Shown: piece by piece, positions 12,401 to 23,426 of the stretch
How the letters are laid out: each line of letters starts with the position of its first letter
Numbering within the stretch: position 1 is the first letter of the stretch
Assembly: GCA_027943335.1 (NCBI GenBank)
Contig: BSBK01001869.1
Coordinates: forward strand, 1,979,501-2,043,500
DNA from: Chamaecyparis obtusa
Lineage: Eukaryota; Streptophyta; Pinopsida; Cupressales; Cupressaceae
Length of the DNA stretch: 64,000 nt
Reading direction: 5' to 3'
The notes under the pieces: model-generated
Told to the model about the DNA's origin: nothing
Databases searched by the model: none
Seen by the model: the letters and a program-made list of their open reading frames with translations, nothing else
Translations under genes and position numbers: made by a program

Positions 12401-13641
12401 TCATGTGTATATTCTTTTGTGAACACTTTGAGAGTGTTTTGTGATATCATGGTTATGTGAGAACCAATATGTTCTTGTTATTTTGTGGAACAGTCTTGAG
12501 GGACATTGTTATCTTTTTGTGATCTATGTGAGATCTATGAGCCTAGGGTAGTTTACGTAGATATGTAGTAGGAGGTGGCTTGCAATAAGCGTCAAGGCCC
12601 ACAAGTGGCTGCCAGGATCACTTATTGTTAAGTATATTAATCAAGTGATAACATAATATAACATTGAGAGATTTTAAAATGAACCTAATAAGATATGTTT
12701 CCTCGCCCTAGCTTAGTGCTAGTACAGACTAAGGTGGGAATGGAGAAGATGACTAGCCCCCTTTTAAGGGATGAGTTGTCATAGTTGATGACTTCATTTG
12801 TACAAGAGGTCATTGACACCGTGTATGGTTACTTGAGTGCCAAGATCCAGAGAGATTACCAGGATGAGACTCAAGGGTTAGATGTACATGATGACACCTT
12901 TCTATGCATAGTCTAGTTATCCTACATATGTCAGTTGCTTCTGCATTAGTGAGCCTTTTGTATCATTATACTTTTTCACCTTGAGTAGAGAGCTTACAGG
13001 ATCCTCTCCTTATCTTGATCTGTTGATGTTTGATATCTGAGTGGGATCTATTCTTATCTCCTCATCATGGTGGGAGTGGACCATTTAGGTTCACAAGGTT
13101 GGGTGGTAGTGATTCTTTTACCATTTAAGATTTTGACATTCGTGTACCAGTGCTGGATGATCCCTGTTGCAGTTGTTCCTTCTTGATCTTCATTGTTGGA
13201 GAGGTGTTCTTCTTCTTCTTGATCTTCTTCTTTGTGATCTTGTATTTTTGTATCAGTTCTTCAGAGATGTCTTGTGTTCTTCATTTCTGTTATTATATTA
13301 CATACCCTGGGACATGTGTAGTGGATGTAGATTTATGGATACCTTATGGTACCAGTTGTATTTATGTTATCTTATATGTGATGATTCTTTTATCTTTCAT
13401 TTGTTTATTAGAGTTTTTTAATTGTACCTAATCTATTTTAATTAATTAATGTTAACATAATCTTCATTGAGGAACCCTTGAGAGTTGTAACTTGTGTTGG
13501 TTATTGTTTTAATGTGAGTAAATGGTAATTGCTTCCGCATTGATGTTTATCTTGTATGTTAACTTTTAAAAAAAAATTATTCTACAAACTTAGATGCTTG
13601 TTTAGGTTAAGTTCTCTTGGGTTCCCTGGTGGGGCATTACA
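9420..13641 (+). repeat. 3' LTR of element A, 4222 bp
   Basis: Complete LTR, TGTAGTACCCC to GGGGCATTACA. The first half (9420-11530) aligns with the 3' LTR of C (61747-64000). The second half (12680-13641) aligns with the end of C's 5' LTR. It contains a conserved hairpin at 11372-11400 and an array of CTGCCGCATGACAG-like words after it. Open frames such as 10565-10816, 12124-12444 and 13150-13431 have no recognisable motif and are not called genes. Confidence 0.95.
11372..11400. promoter_or_regulatory. Conserved LTR hairpin and following inverted-repeat words (element A)
   Basis: GGAGGTGGGG and CCCCACCTCC form a perfect 10-bp stem around a 9-base loop. The same hairpin is kept in C at 63779-63805. 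Just downstream, related words (CTGCCGCATGACAG, CTGTCACATGGCAG, CTGTCGTGTGGCAG) occur in both orientations to about 11490. Function unknown; LTR position suggests regulation or RNA structure. Confidence 0.6.
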
Positions 13642-14221
13642 CGATATACCTCTGTATGTAGCCCATTAACATTTTAAATGCAAGAATGAAAGAAAACATG
13701 GAACTAAGCTCAAATACGTGTAAATACCTGCAAGAGGAGTAGTTATATGTAGTTTATAGGCCCACAAAATGAAATGCATATTTTCTTGCAGACATAAAAA
13801 TGCTCTTAGTCGTTTACACTATTTTCAAGTGGCAGTGGTAGAATTGATCGCTTTGGATAGATCTAGGGATTGTTCACTCGATATTATTGGGGAAAATTAA
13901 GTACCTCATAACATGATTTTGATCTCCAACAACTTCAACTCCCTCACCTTAAATTTCTTTGATGATAAAATTATGAGAGATGCAGGTTGATTAAATGACA
14001 TGACACTATTGATAAATGGTTTATGATGGAGCGATATAGGGAACCATAAGCTATAAATGAAAAAACATGAGCATAAAACCATTTATAGCCATGAGAAAAA
14101 TCTGAGTGTGACAAAATTCTGGGAGGGCCGTACACAAGCTTCCCTGCAAGGGAAGCCTATTTACTTAATTAATACGTGCTATATTAAGTCTGAACCAAGT
14201 GAATCACCAAATGGTTGATGG

Positions 14222-14302
14222 TGATTGATGAAGAAGATTTGAAAATGATGATTAATCCAATTCAGATTGGTGCAACATTTTCAAATCTTCTTCATAATCA
14301 TC
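14222..14302. repeat. Short inverted repeat able to form a stem-loop
   Basis: ATGAAGAAGATTTGAAAATG (14228-14247) is exactly complementary to 14276-14295, and pairing continues outward (TGATT with AATCA) past one bulged base. The hairpin of about 80 bases lies in the CACTA flank. It could be a foldback remnant or a small-RNA source. Confidence 0.7.
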
Positions 14303-14660
14303 ATCAACATGGCCAATTTTGCAAAACTAATTGTCTAGAATGTTGGTGGAAGAAGGACGTTTTGTTTGCAATGTGCAAATTCAGACACTGAACAACTATT
14401 TTGTCAACTCTAATTTTCTCAACAAAAAGGGAGATTTATCAAAGTCATAGAAACGTGATTATTTTTAAATAAAATACACCAAGGAGTAACATCATAAATA
14501 TTGAACATTTACAATCATGAATAGTGAACAATCAAATAGCTCATTTTTTTATCAGTATGTGTAGTCTCTATGTATATGAAAAATGAATGAAATATCAAGC
14601 TAAAATAAAATAGTGAACAAAAATTCAAATTCAAGGCCTAATTTATCAAGAGAAACAAAC

Positions 14661-15095
14661 ATTAGGATGAAAGAAAAATCATTAAGACTATAGAAAAATC
14701 ATTAGGACTATAGAAAAATCATTAAGACTAGAAAATCAAGTTCTAGAAATGGACGGTTCAAATGCTTTGCCATTACAATAATTGAGCATTTATCATTTGG
14801 TATATGAATAGGTGAAAAATTTGCAGATTTGACCAAAAACCATTGGGAACGACCCAGCAACAAATGGACTTGTGATGATTTTCACAATAGTAATGTGTTG
14901 TTGGGTCAGCTCCCAGTACTTCTTAGGAAAATCTACATATTCATCACCTATGCATATGAAGTGTCTCTAATGGAAAGAAATAAGAAAAATCATTAGGACT
15001 ATAGAAAAATCATTAAGACTAGAAAATCAAGTTCTAGAAATGGATGGTTCTGATGCTTTTCCATTACAACAATTGAGCATTCATCATTTGGTACT
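14661..15095. repeat. Direct repeat block with inner 20-bp tandem repeats
   Basis: A block containing GAAAAATCATTAAGACTATA in tandem (14665-14735), then GAAAATCAAGTTCTAGAAAT and TTGAGCATTTATCATTTGG, recurs at 14978-15095 with few changes. The period is about 290 bases. It lies in the non-coding flank of the CACTA relic. Confidence 0.8.
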
Positions 15096-15939
15096 TCTTG
15101 GTGTACTCCATTTAAGTATGTTAGACATAAAGTATTCCATTTAGATATGTTCAACATTTGGCCATTGATGATTTGGGGAATGCAATCATGAAAAGTATTC
15201 TCTAATCACACAAGTACCAATCAACATCCCTTGTCCATGTCCATATTCTCTAAACATGTATGGAAACATATGGTGCATATTATAACAATTACCTTTACAA
15301 AAATTGAGCACTCATCTTATTAATTAGCATTCATTAACACACATTCATTAGAATTCATAAGACTCATTAATTAGCATTCATTAACACATCATAACATTCA
15401 TTAACACATAAGATTAAAACATTGATACATAAACATCAGTCATTATCAAATAAGTTGCATAAATGAGAATCATTTCTTTTTTGAATTTTTCTTGTTTTTT
15501 GCTTCCCTATATTGTTGCAGAGGCATATCCATGTTGACATCATCATTTCTTCTCGGTTGTGCACGTCATCTCCCTATCCTTTGCAAAGGTGGGTCCTCTG
15601 CAATAACAAATAAAAGGCTTCAATTAAAAACATATTATCATAATTGGGTTTAATTTAAAAACATATTATCATTATTGTTACGAGCATTTCAGTACATTAA
15701 AAAACATAAACATGAGCTCTTTATCTTGTCCGACCACATCATCTTTCCTAGCAGCTTGAACCTCAACACACTCATCGGGAACAACCTCTACATCCCCTAC
15801 AACTACATTACAAAATGTTTTATTAATCCCAACACATTATAATTAAATTTTTATTGCTACACCAAATTAAATTTAACATGTTTACTTGTATTAAATATTC
15901 AATAATCAAAATTCAAATAGAAAATGTATACCTTGAGTA

Positions 15940-17694
15940 CTAAAATGTATACTTATGATTTCTAGGGAGGAAGTTTCTATACTCATCAAACACCTGCTTT
16001 CTTAAACTTTTGGAATGATGAGACCACACATTGGACATGCAAATTTTCCCTTCATTTGAAGACCTATAAGATAATGATACAATTGGATTAAATATATAGA
16101 TTTTTAGAATTAGAATTATCATGTACAACTAGAATTCACCATAACATACCATAGAAATGTGTCAACCCTAGAGCATCATAAATTGTCCACACAAGCATTG
16201 TATGGAATTGAAATTGTCTTTGTCCAATTGGTCTAGAGATGTCATACATAGTGAAACCATTCCATAACACCAACAACTTGTTGATAAGAGATGCAATATA
16301 TACATTCATATCTTTTACTTGGTACTTACCTAGTTGAATGAACAACAACATCAGATAATTATTGTGGCCATTTCACTCCAAGACTTATAATTACATGTAG
16401 ATAAATATAAAATAATAAAATACCTGGAACAATCATTGCCAACATAATGTGCTCCCTCTTTATTGACATCCATGGAGGAAGGTTATTGGTGATAACAAAA
16501 ATAGGCCACACCAAGTAAACAGATCTCATCTCTCCATACAGATTGACACCATCTGCTGCCAGAGAAAGCTTGAGATTTTGAGGTTCTTCTTTTAAAGTGT
16601 GGCCACTTTTCCTCTATGTCCATAAATGATGAACCATCCACAGACATTCGAATAATGTCATCTTGACTTCTACCATGTGCATGGTAATCCATAAATTGTG
16701 CCAAGCTATTGCACCTGAATAATCATTTTAGACGTGGAATAATGAGGATGTAATGAAGAACCTTGTGAGGTACCTTTTTTTATCATTTGATCATCTTGAT
16801 ATCTACTCATATGGAATTCAGGACATTCTATTTCATTTTCATGTTCTTTATGATAAATAATATGATCTTTAGGACAAGCATCTATTGCTTTATACTCCAA
16901 TCCAATATGTTTCATACTGGCACATAATTCTCGGTACGAGTGAGGGAGAACATTTGATGGTGGTAACACAAACTCACCTATTAATCTACAATAAAAAATA
17001 TAAGTTGTTACTATAAAAAATCTTAATGGTGCATGTTTCACCTTTTATAGACTATAATGACATATATGACAAACCTTAGCATACATGACATTGCTATGTT
17101 GGATAAACCATTCATAACCTTCAAATTAATGAACAATAATACAGAAGAGAGAAGAGTAGATTGGGAGCCTTCGTAAAGGGTCATGTTCACCTTCTAAGGT
17201 AGAGGTATATCATGGATGACATTAATGTCATCCTCATCATAATCATCATCATCAACATCAGCAGCAACACCAGTACCCAATGTGTCAATGATCAATGCAT
17301 TCATACCATCATCTTCAAATGTGTTTTCTGGCACATGATCATCATCTTCAGCTTCAATACTCACACCTCCATGTTCCTCTATATTCAAACTAGGGAGATC
17401 AACCTATATAAAAATGATGATAATCAAACCTCCTTCCATGGTTCATATGTATATTAATTGTCAAAACAATATAACAAACAACTTACCACTAGATGATAAT
17501 CAAACCCCCCTTCAATGTGACCATTCTCCCTACAATGTCTCTTTGCTTTTTTTTATTTTGATTCTTCTTGTCTTTAAGCTGTTACAACTCTTGCATGGAC
17601 AATAACATTTGTCATCACCTTATCTTTGAAAGTTAGACAATAATCTAGTGATTGTCTCCCTATTTTGATCAAATTCTCTTGTATTATCTGACAT
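15940..17694 (-). pseudogene. CACTA transposase relic, TNP2 family, with introns
   Basis: From ATG at 17694 the minus strand encodes MSDNTREFDQNRET and CYCPCKSC, a transposase-associated zinc-like motif. After an acidic linker come MTLYEGSQ, IGEFVLPPSNVLPHSYREL, LEYKAIDACPKDHIIYHKEH and ECPEFHMSRY, the TNP2 N-terminal signature. Then come LAADGVNLYGEM, VWPIFVITNNLPPWMSIK, VKDMNVYIASLINKLLVLW, MKGKFACPMCG and FDEYRNFLPRNHKY. These occur in TNP2 order. Introns with GT...AG ends fit near 17405-17486, 16985-17080 and 16350-16430. Frameshifts and stops (for example TGA where Arg is expected before LFRCNSLAQF) make it non-functional. The product would be the DDE-type enzyme that cuts and moves CACTA ends in the nucleus. 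The C-terminal part is missing or unrecognisable below 15940. Confidence 0.88.
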
Positions 17695-18697
17695 GATCCT
17701 TAATGTGTATATCTGTAAAAAAAATTGGACATGTTGCACTTAATGTTTATATCTGCACATATGGTTTTGATAGCAAATGGTCACTCTATTTGCTCATGGT
17801 GAGAACTCTTTAGTTGTGACAAAAAATGTCAAACAAAAAATGACATGTTACAGTAGGTTTTATAAATGATATGTTACTTTGTAAATTTAACTTTAGGTAT
17901 AGCTTCTCATAGCTTCCTATGTCTTTCATCCTTCATGTATACACTTACTTCAACCAAAATTTTAAATTTTTGACAGATTTCTCCAAACACTTTGTAGGAA
18001 ACCAAGTAAGGGGTATTCTTGAGTTCAAACACATTGAGCTGCTACAACTGAATTATAAATTATGAAGTCACTATAAAATTAATGTATTGCTCTAGATTTC
18101 ATGTGGACATTTTTTCAAATGTTTGGCATGTATGTTTATTCAAATGGAGTTATATCATTTGGAATGGATATATGACAGGTTGATATTAAATTCTATGTCA
18201 AGATTTACAACATTAAATTGATCATAGTTGGAAGACTCAAACACGAGAAGAATATGAGTATAGCCAATTTTTAGAAAAATATGAATGAATTCAAACATAC
18301 ATAAGTGGATGAACATAAATAGTGAAGGTACCAGATATTGCCTGAAGTAATGAACTATTGACTTGGGGTTCAATCCAGTATGCTCTTGTATGATCCAGAA
18401 CTTGCAAGGAATGAAAAGATGGGGTTAGATCTAAAGGATCTAAGCAATGCCTATCACCCTATTACTGATCCTCATCTACAATTATGCATGTGCATAGTCA
18501 AGCCATACACTTCTAAAAGGAACTATGCTACAGAACATGTGCACTCAAGAAAATGCACTTAGGAACATGTGCAATATATCAATGCTAGAATTCAAATGAA
18601 GCCCTACATTGAACTCGTTAGGGTTATCAGAATAGAAAAGACATAAAGCATGGAAGCACATAAAGGAGATCAACATTGAAAGAAGAAGTAAGCAGTT

Positions 18698-19060
18698 GTA
18701 TTTATGTCTCTATGAACACCTAGTGAATCATTGCTGTGACTGCATCATCCAAATATTGCACCAACAACACCAGATTTTGTTGTTCCATTTGGTGTTTCTA
18801 TGGCATCATTTCCAAATGATGCATTCATAGTAGTAACCCACCATGCCCATCAACATCATTGCATTTGGAATTCTTGATGACCCATGAGATTTGAGAGCTA
18901 GGGCATTGTTGCATTTATGTCTCTATGAACACCTAGTGAGTCACTATTGTGACTACATCATTCAAATAGTGCAACAAAAACACTAGATGTTATTTCATAT
19001 GGTGTTTTTGTGACATCATTTCCAAATGATGCACCCACAACAGTCACACGCCATGCCCAT
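18698..19060. repeat. Tandem duplication, about 210 bp, two copies
   Basis: TTTATGTCTCTATGAACACC starts at 18701 and again at 18914, and CCATGCCCAT occurs at 18841 and 19051, so two diverged units follow each other. Each unit contains TGACATCATTTCCAAATGAT-like palindromic sequence. Likely CACTA subterminal repeats. Confidence 0.8.
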
Positions 19061-19194
19061 CATCACAAGACAATCATGAGCAGTCATGAGTAAGCAATGA
19101 GTAAGCAATGGAAGGGGCATACATCATCATCAAATTAGAGGAGAAAAGCATCAAAACAAAGAGGTACACAACATTTGAGTAAACACATCCAACA

Positions 19195-19590
19195 TGATGC
19201 CCTAGTCTATAACTCACGGACTGTGCATGGAGAAGGAAAAATAGTGACCAAATTTACATCATGTATGCCCATATCAAAACTCATGGGCCCCAAGCAGTGA
19301 GAAAACAAGTAATAAATGGATGCCCTAGCTTCAAAGCTCACGGGTCATAAAAAGACATGGCATTAAACCAGTGAAATACAATGCCATTTGAATCTATAGA
19401 AAATACACATAAACATCAAAGAATGCAAAGAAGATGAGGAGGAAAACTTGAATGCCTGCCTCAAATCAGTGTAGAGTTAGGGCCCAGTTCGTGCATACAA
19501 AAGTCTAGTGCCCTCTTCGCACACGCAACTTGATCATGAAAATTAGAAATGAGCCTTTTTTTTCTTTTTGTTTTGGTTTATAATCACTTA
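19195..19590. repeat. Dispersed repeat, copy 1 (CACTA end region)
   Basis: TGATGCCCTAGTCTATAACT at 19195 and the following 390 bases match 30041-30600 with gaps. The copy ends near TTTATAATCACTT, after which the sequence leads into the RCD1 pseudogene. The second copy carries on to a CACTA-like terminus. Confidence 0.85.
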
Positions 19591-19842
19591 TGTTCAATCC
19601 TTACTAAAGGTTCTTGTTACCATAATTTTCATGTATATATATGCCAAATAACTTGTATATACTATACAAGGAAATGAATTGAAAGATAAAATCATCTGGG
19701 CTCACACATGCCGTGAGCATCATATTTTGGTGTATATTATAGGCTCTTGTTAGGGGTGGTTGTAGATTATGGTGTTGTAGTGACATTGTAAATAATTGCA
19801 ACGTAGTTGAAATAGTTGGGTCATAAATTGGTTTTGTTTGCA

Positions 19843-20179
19843 ATGAAGGGTGAAGGGAAGCATTTCTATCAACTTGGCAGAATTTTTTTGGAGAGAGCTC
19901 AAATGAAATGAAAACAAGGAAATAAATATGGTTTCCTATCCTCAGGAAGGGGATTATCTAAGTGGGTATGGAAAAATAAGATCAATTGTGGCAAGAAGGA
20001 TAGAAGCTTGAAATGTAGTTGTCTCTATAAGTGTTGTTCTGGCAAGGAAACATTGCATAACTATGAGAATTTTGTAAGAGTTTAGTTCCCATGAGGGTGA
20101 TGTATTTTTGGAATGGCTCATGGAATGATTTTTCTGTCCAAGTTTTGGATTCACTTAGAGATGATTTTTTGGTTGGCAT
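19843..20179 (+). pseudogene. RCD1/SRO-like WWE protein, 5' part, interrupted
   Basis: Near 20070 the frame encodes FCKSLVPMRVMYFWNGSWND and then FSVQVLDSLRDDFLVG, the first half of a plant RCD1/SRO WWE domain. These nuclear plant proteins have WWE, PARP-like and RST domains and bind transcription factors in stress signalling. Upstream coding (ETLHNYENF) is one base out of frame, so a frameshift lies near 20070. The segment back to ATG 19843 is only weakly supported. Element B1 enters at 20180 within the codon after LVG. Removing B1 and one target copy restores the frame into MPIVELEIDG at 24532. Confidence 0.85.
20175..20179. repeat. Target duplication of B1, left copy
   Basis: GGCAT here and TGCAT at 24532-24536 agree at four of five bases. 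The interrupted RCD1 reading frame closes exactly when one copy is removed, which supports the call despite the mismatch. Confidence 0.85.
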
Positions 20180-21276
20180 TGTTGGCATTAAGTATGTTTG
20201 TCATTAGTGACAACACTTATTTAGATTCTATGTGCTTACTGAGCTTCGTAGTGTTTACTGAGCAATCTGAGTAGAAAAATGCTTACCGAGAAGACCGAGC
20301 TTCACAATGCTTACCAAGTTATCATTACTGAGTGATGAGATGAGCAGTGTTTACCAAGTGCCAGCATAGTACATAGGGAATTTAGTTTCTACCGAGTGAC
20401 ACTGTATCTACTAAGTCTCTAGTGTATACCGAGTTTGAAACTATGACCAAGTGGTTAGTATGGACCGAGCCTCCACCCCTACCAAGAGCATGATGATGCC
20501 GAGTATTGCAGTGGATGCTGAGTATCAGAAAGTCACCGAGTTAGTTTGCGGGAACTTTGTAACTACATCAAGGCCAACTCAGTAATACTTGTGTTGACTT
20601 GTATTTTAGCAGCTGACTTTGTAATTATTTTGGATTGATATATAAGCAATGTTTTGTATCATATCAAAAGTATAGTAATGTGTGAAAAAGAGAAGAAAGG
20701 TAGAGATAGGTGAATTACAAAGGGCTACAGTAGTATAAGGAGTAGCAGAGACATATCTATCATAGAAGGTGATCAGTACATCAAAGAATCTCAATCAGCA
20801 AGTATAGTTGCAAGCAAGAGATCTACTATTTCATCATAACAGGTGAATCAGCTTGAAATCCTTTAACAAGGTAGACTTAAAAGTCTTTTGTAAAATCTCT
20901 TAACCGAGTGCATACTTCATTGTATATTTGTAAATCCTCTAACAAGGTGGACCTAGCAGTCCTAATTGCTCCTAATAGGGAAGATCATCAGAAGTGATCA
21001 TTGTAAGCCTTAACCGGCCAACTTTATACTATAGTATTGAAGTTTTGTGGGTATCATCCCCACCCCAGTTTTACTTTCTACTTGGAAGGTTTCTAGGTAA
21101 CCAAATCTCTGTGCTCAAAGTGTTATGAATGTTTTATTCTATCATGCATGTAGTTAGCTTATTGATCTAAATGTTATTTGGAATATTGTTAAGATCTACA
21201 ATTTGTAAAAAGTTTTGAAGTTACTGATTCACCCCTCCCCTCTTAGTAACTTGGCTAGTCTTGAATATTTCCAACA
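20180..21276 (+). repeat. 5' LTR of B1
   Basis: TGTTGGCATTAAG to TTCCAACA; matches 23427-24531. Contains CTTTAACAAGG (20861), CTCTAACAAGG (20937) and CTCCTAATAGGG (20969), a motif repeated in other LTR families of this window. Also rich in ACCGAGT/TTACCGAG words. Confidence 0.94.
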
Positions 21277-21278
21277 AT

Positions 21279-21290
21279 TGGTATTAGAGC
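21279..21290 (+). other. Primer-binding site of B1
   Basis: TGGTATTAGAGC two bases after the LTR end. It differs from the initiator-Met primer complement by one C-to-T change. Confidence 0.9.
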
Positions 21291-21340
21291 TTTGTGGTTC
21301 TCAGGATAAAGTTTGACAGCTTGAGCAAAGATTCAGGACA

Positions 21341-23155
21341 ATGGAGATATTCAGACTTAACAAAATAATTGAAAATGAAAAGCTAGATCTGGAAATGGCC
21401 ATAGCTCAACTCAAGGAAGCAAAAGAGCATCTTTCCCAATCCCTAAAAAGAAGGAAGGAACTTGCAAATCAGATGAATGACCACTAGTATGTTGAAGAAA
21501 AGATTGAAGATTTTTTCCCTTCAAGAAGCTCAGATGAAGAAAACAATGCAATCAAAGAACTCCTAGAAAACAATGGATCTCTGCAAGAAGAAGTAAGAAA
21601 ATTGAAAAGAGAATAGGAAATTTAGTCAACACAATTTTGTGAAATCTTGGAACAAAGAAATAAGATGAAAGATGAAATAGATGGAAAGAACAATGAAATC
21701 TAGAATCAAACTCTTCAGCTAGAAAACCTTATTGATCAAGTCTCCAATGCAAATGAAGAAATCTTGACCCTGAGATCAGAAAATGAAAGGATAACAGAGG
21801 AGCTGAGATCTGAAAAGAAAATAAGTTTAAGATTGGTGAATGACCTAAACACTGAAAGGAAAATCAATGAGAGAATGATGAAATCTCAAGAAGATATGAA
21901 TCAGCTGCATAAGCAAAAAGGAAAAGTGGGACTTGGATACAAAGAGGAAGGTGAATCCTCCAATCAAGGTACTCAAAAGAATTAGAAACCCACTTGTAAT
22001 CATTGTGGAAAATTAGGTCATACTTCAAACAAATGTTGGAGCAATGGAAAAGCAAAATTCAATGGAAAATGCTACAATTGCAATCAGCATGGTCATAAAG
22101 TAAATGAATGCAAGGAGAAACCAAGATTTGAAGGCAAATGTCACAAATGTAACAAAAAAGGTCACAAGGCATCAGAATGTAGATCTAAAACATCCAATCC
22201 AACAGAACAAATTGTGAAAGCAATATTTGGTTAGGATTACAACACTTGGTGTAGGTGTCATTACTGTGGAGAATATGGACACATTGGCATAAATTATGTA
22301 AGGCATCACTTGACAAAAAGGGATATTACCATAAGATGTTATACATGCACTGAACTTGGTCATATAGCTAAAAATTGCATGAATATAGGCAGAGTTGTAG
22401 ATGAGAAGAAAGCAAAGAAGAAGAAACTAAAAGAGGAAAGAGATAAGGAATATAAGATCATTGAGGATGCCAAGAATATTTTGACAGAAGCAATAGGTGT
22501 TGAAGTTGATTCCTCTCAACACATTTTGTTGCAGTTGGCAAAGGCAGTCACTAAGTTCAATGAGGACACTTCTAGTCAAGAAAAGTTGCTTGAGAAGGCT
22601 GAGAAGAAGTTTGACAATAAAGTGCTTGAGCATATTGCTTAGCAAATAGCTATAAATCAAGCTGAGTTTCTTCAGTTTTGACTAACATTGAATCCTCCTA
22701 TTCCAAGGTAACATCATTTTTTGTCAAGGTATGTAATGTTGCCAAGTTCTCTAAGGAAGTTAAGGACAAATTGAATAAGATTGGATCTGAAGATCAGTGC
22801 ACAAAAGTTGCAACTTGAACCTAGTTCAAGCTCTGCACATCATATGAAAGTCAAATTCCTATTTGAAAAGCAGTCAAAGTTATTGAGAGAAGATGCAAGG
22901 ATTAGGTCAACATTAATAGATATTCAGAACATGATCCTTCCCATCATGGATATAATGCAGAAGCATATTGCACACTCAAAAACATTGATCCATGACAATC
23001 AATTTTCAATTGCAGATCACATGATTGAACTCTCTGCAGAAGTCCAAGTTGCACTCCATACATGCAAGATTCTACAAGAGAATTGGGATAGAACTCTGGC
23101 ACTGATTGGCAAGGTACATTCTGATTTTCTCTCACATTTTGGCATCTCCATGTAA
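21341..23155 (+). pseudogene. B1 gag-like protein: coiled coil, five zinc knuckles, second coiled coil
   Basis: From ATG 21341 one frame runs through 22642 with seven premature stops, all TAG (near 21487, 21614, 21620, 21701, 21983, 22231 and 22640). Residues 1-200 are Glu/Lys/Leu-rich coiled coil. Then come CCHC knuckles CNHCGKLGHTSNKC, CYNCNQHGHKVNEC, CHKCNKKGHKASEC, a degenerate CHYCGEYGHIGINY, and CYTCTELGHIAKNC. After a frame disturbance near 22680-22780 a second helical region runs to 23155. Knuckles of this kind bind RNA in retroelement gag proteins. No canonical gag capsid fold is obvious; the helical N-terminus may replace it. B2 encodes a similar layout. Confidence 0.85.
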
Positions 23156-23414
23156 AATATTTGTATATACACCTTTGGCATTATTGTCAAAAAGGGGGAG
23201 AGTATGTGATGAATGGGGGAGATATGAGAAGAGATATGAGAAGAGGAGATATAGGAGATATAAGATACTTGTATATATGTATACTATATGAGGGAGACAT
23301 AAAATGTATATACAACAGATTGACAAAGACAAATTTTGAAAAATAAAAAAAAATAGATTCAGCATGATTTTTCTATATAAGTTTTGGGCAATAAGTGTTT
23401 TTGTCACTAATGCC

Positions 23415-23426
23415 AAAGGGGGAGAT
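23415..23426 (+). other. Polypurine tract of B1
   Basis: AAAGGGGGAGAT lies directly before the 3' LTR start. Confidence 0.9.

Larger units (their letters stand above)
1..13641 (+). mobile_element. Element A: non-autonomous LTR retrotransposon with 4.2-kb LTRs
   Basis: Bases 1-1581 plus 8072-8344 match 11786-13641 end to end once the LINE at 1582-8060 and one copy of its 11-bp target duplication are removed (about 1854 versus 1856 bases). These are the two LTRs of one element. The 3' LTR runs from TGTAGTACCCC at 9420 to GGGGCATTACA ending at 13641. A primer-binding site follows the 5' LTR and a G-rich polypurine tract precedes the 3' LTR. The interior is only 1075 bases and encodes nothing recognisable, so the element could not move unaided. 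The LTRs differ by roughly 5% in the stretch compared by eye, indicating an old insertion. The 5' end lies outside the window, so the target duplication cannot be checked. Element C has related LTR ends. Confidence 0.9.
13642..19590 (-). mobile_element. Decayed CACTA (En/Spm) DNA transposon
   Basis: The region holds a minus-strand TNP2 transposase relic (15940-17694) flanked by long non-coding, internally repetitive sequence like CACTA subterminal regions: a duplicated block at 14661-15095, a 210-bp tandem pair at 18701-19060 and a dispersed end fragment at 19195-19590. No convincing CACTA terminus is visible at either side. The low-coordinate end abuts element A and the high-coordinate end runs into the RCD1 pseudogene, so both boundaries are approximate. 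In 13642-15480 and 17695-18690 I see no coding beyond these repeats. Confidence 0.65.

Noticed and set aside
19766..19782. GTGTTGTAGTG as a possible CACTA terminus
   Set aside because: No partner terminus or 3-bp duplication was found. The flanking sequence does not continue the CACTA repeat seen at 19195-19590, and a short match like this is likely by chance.
21341..22642. UAG read as an amino acid (recoding) to explain seven in-frame TAG stops
   Set aside because: The same bias appears in unrelated relics together with TGA, frameshifts and mutated primer sites, so C-to-T decay is simpler.
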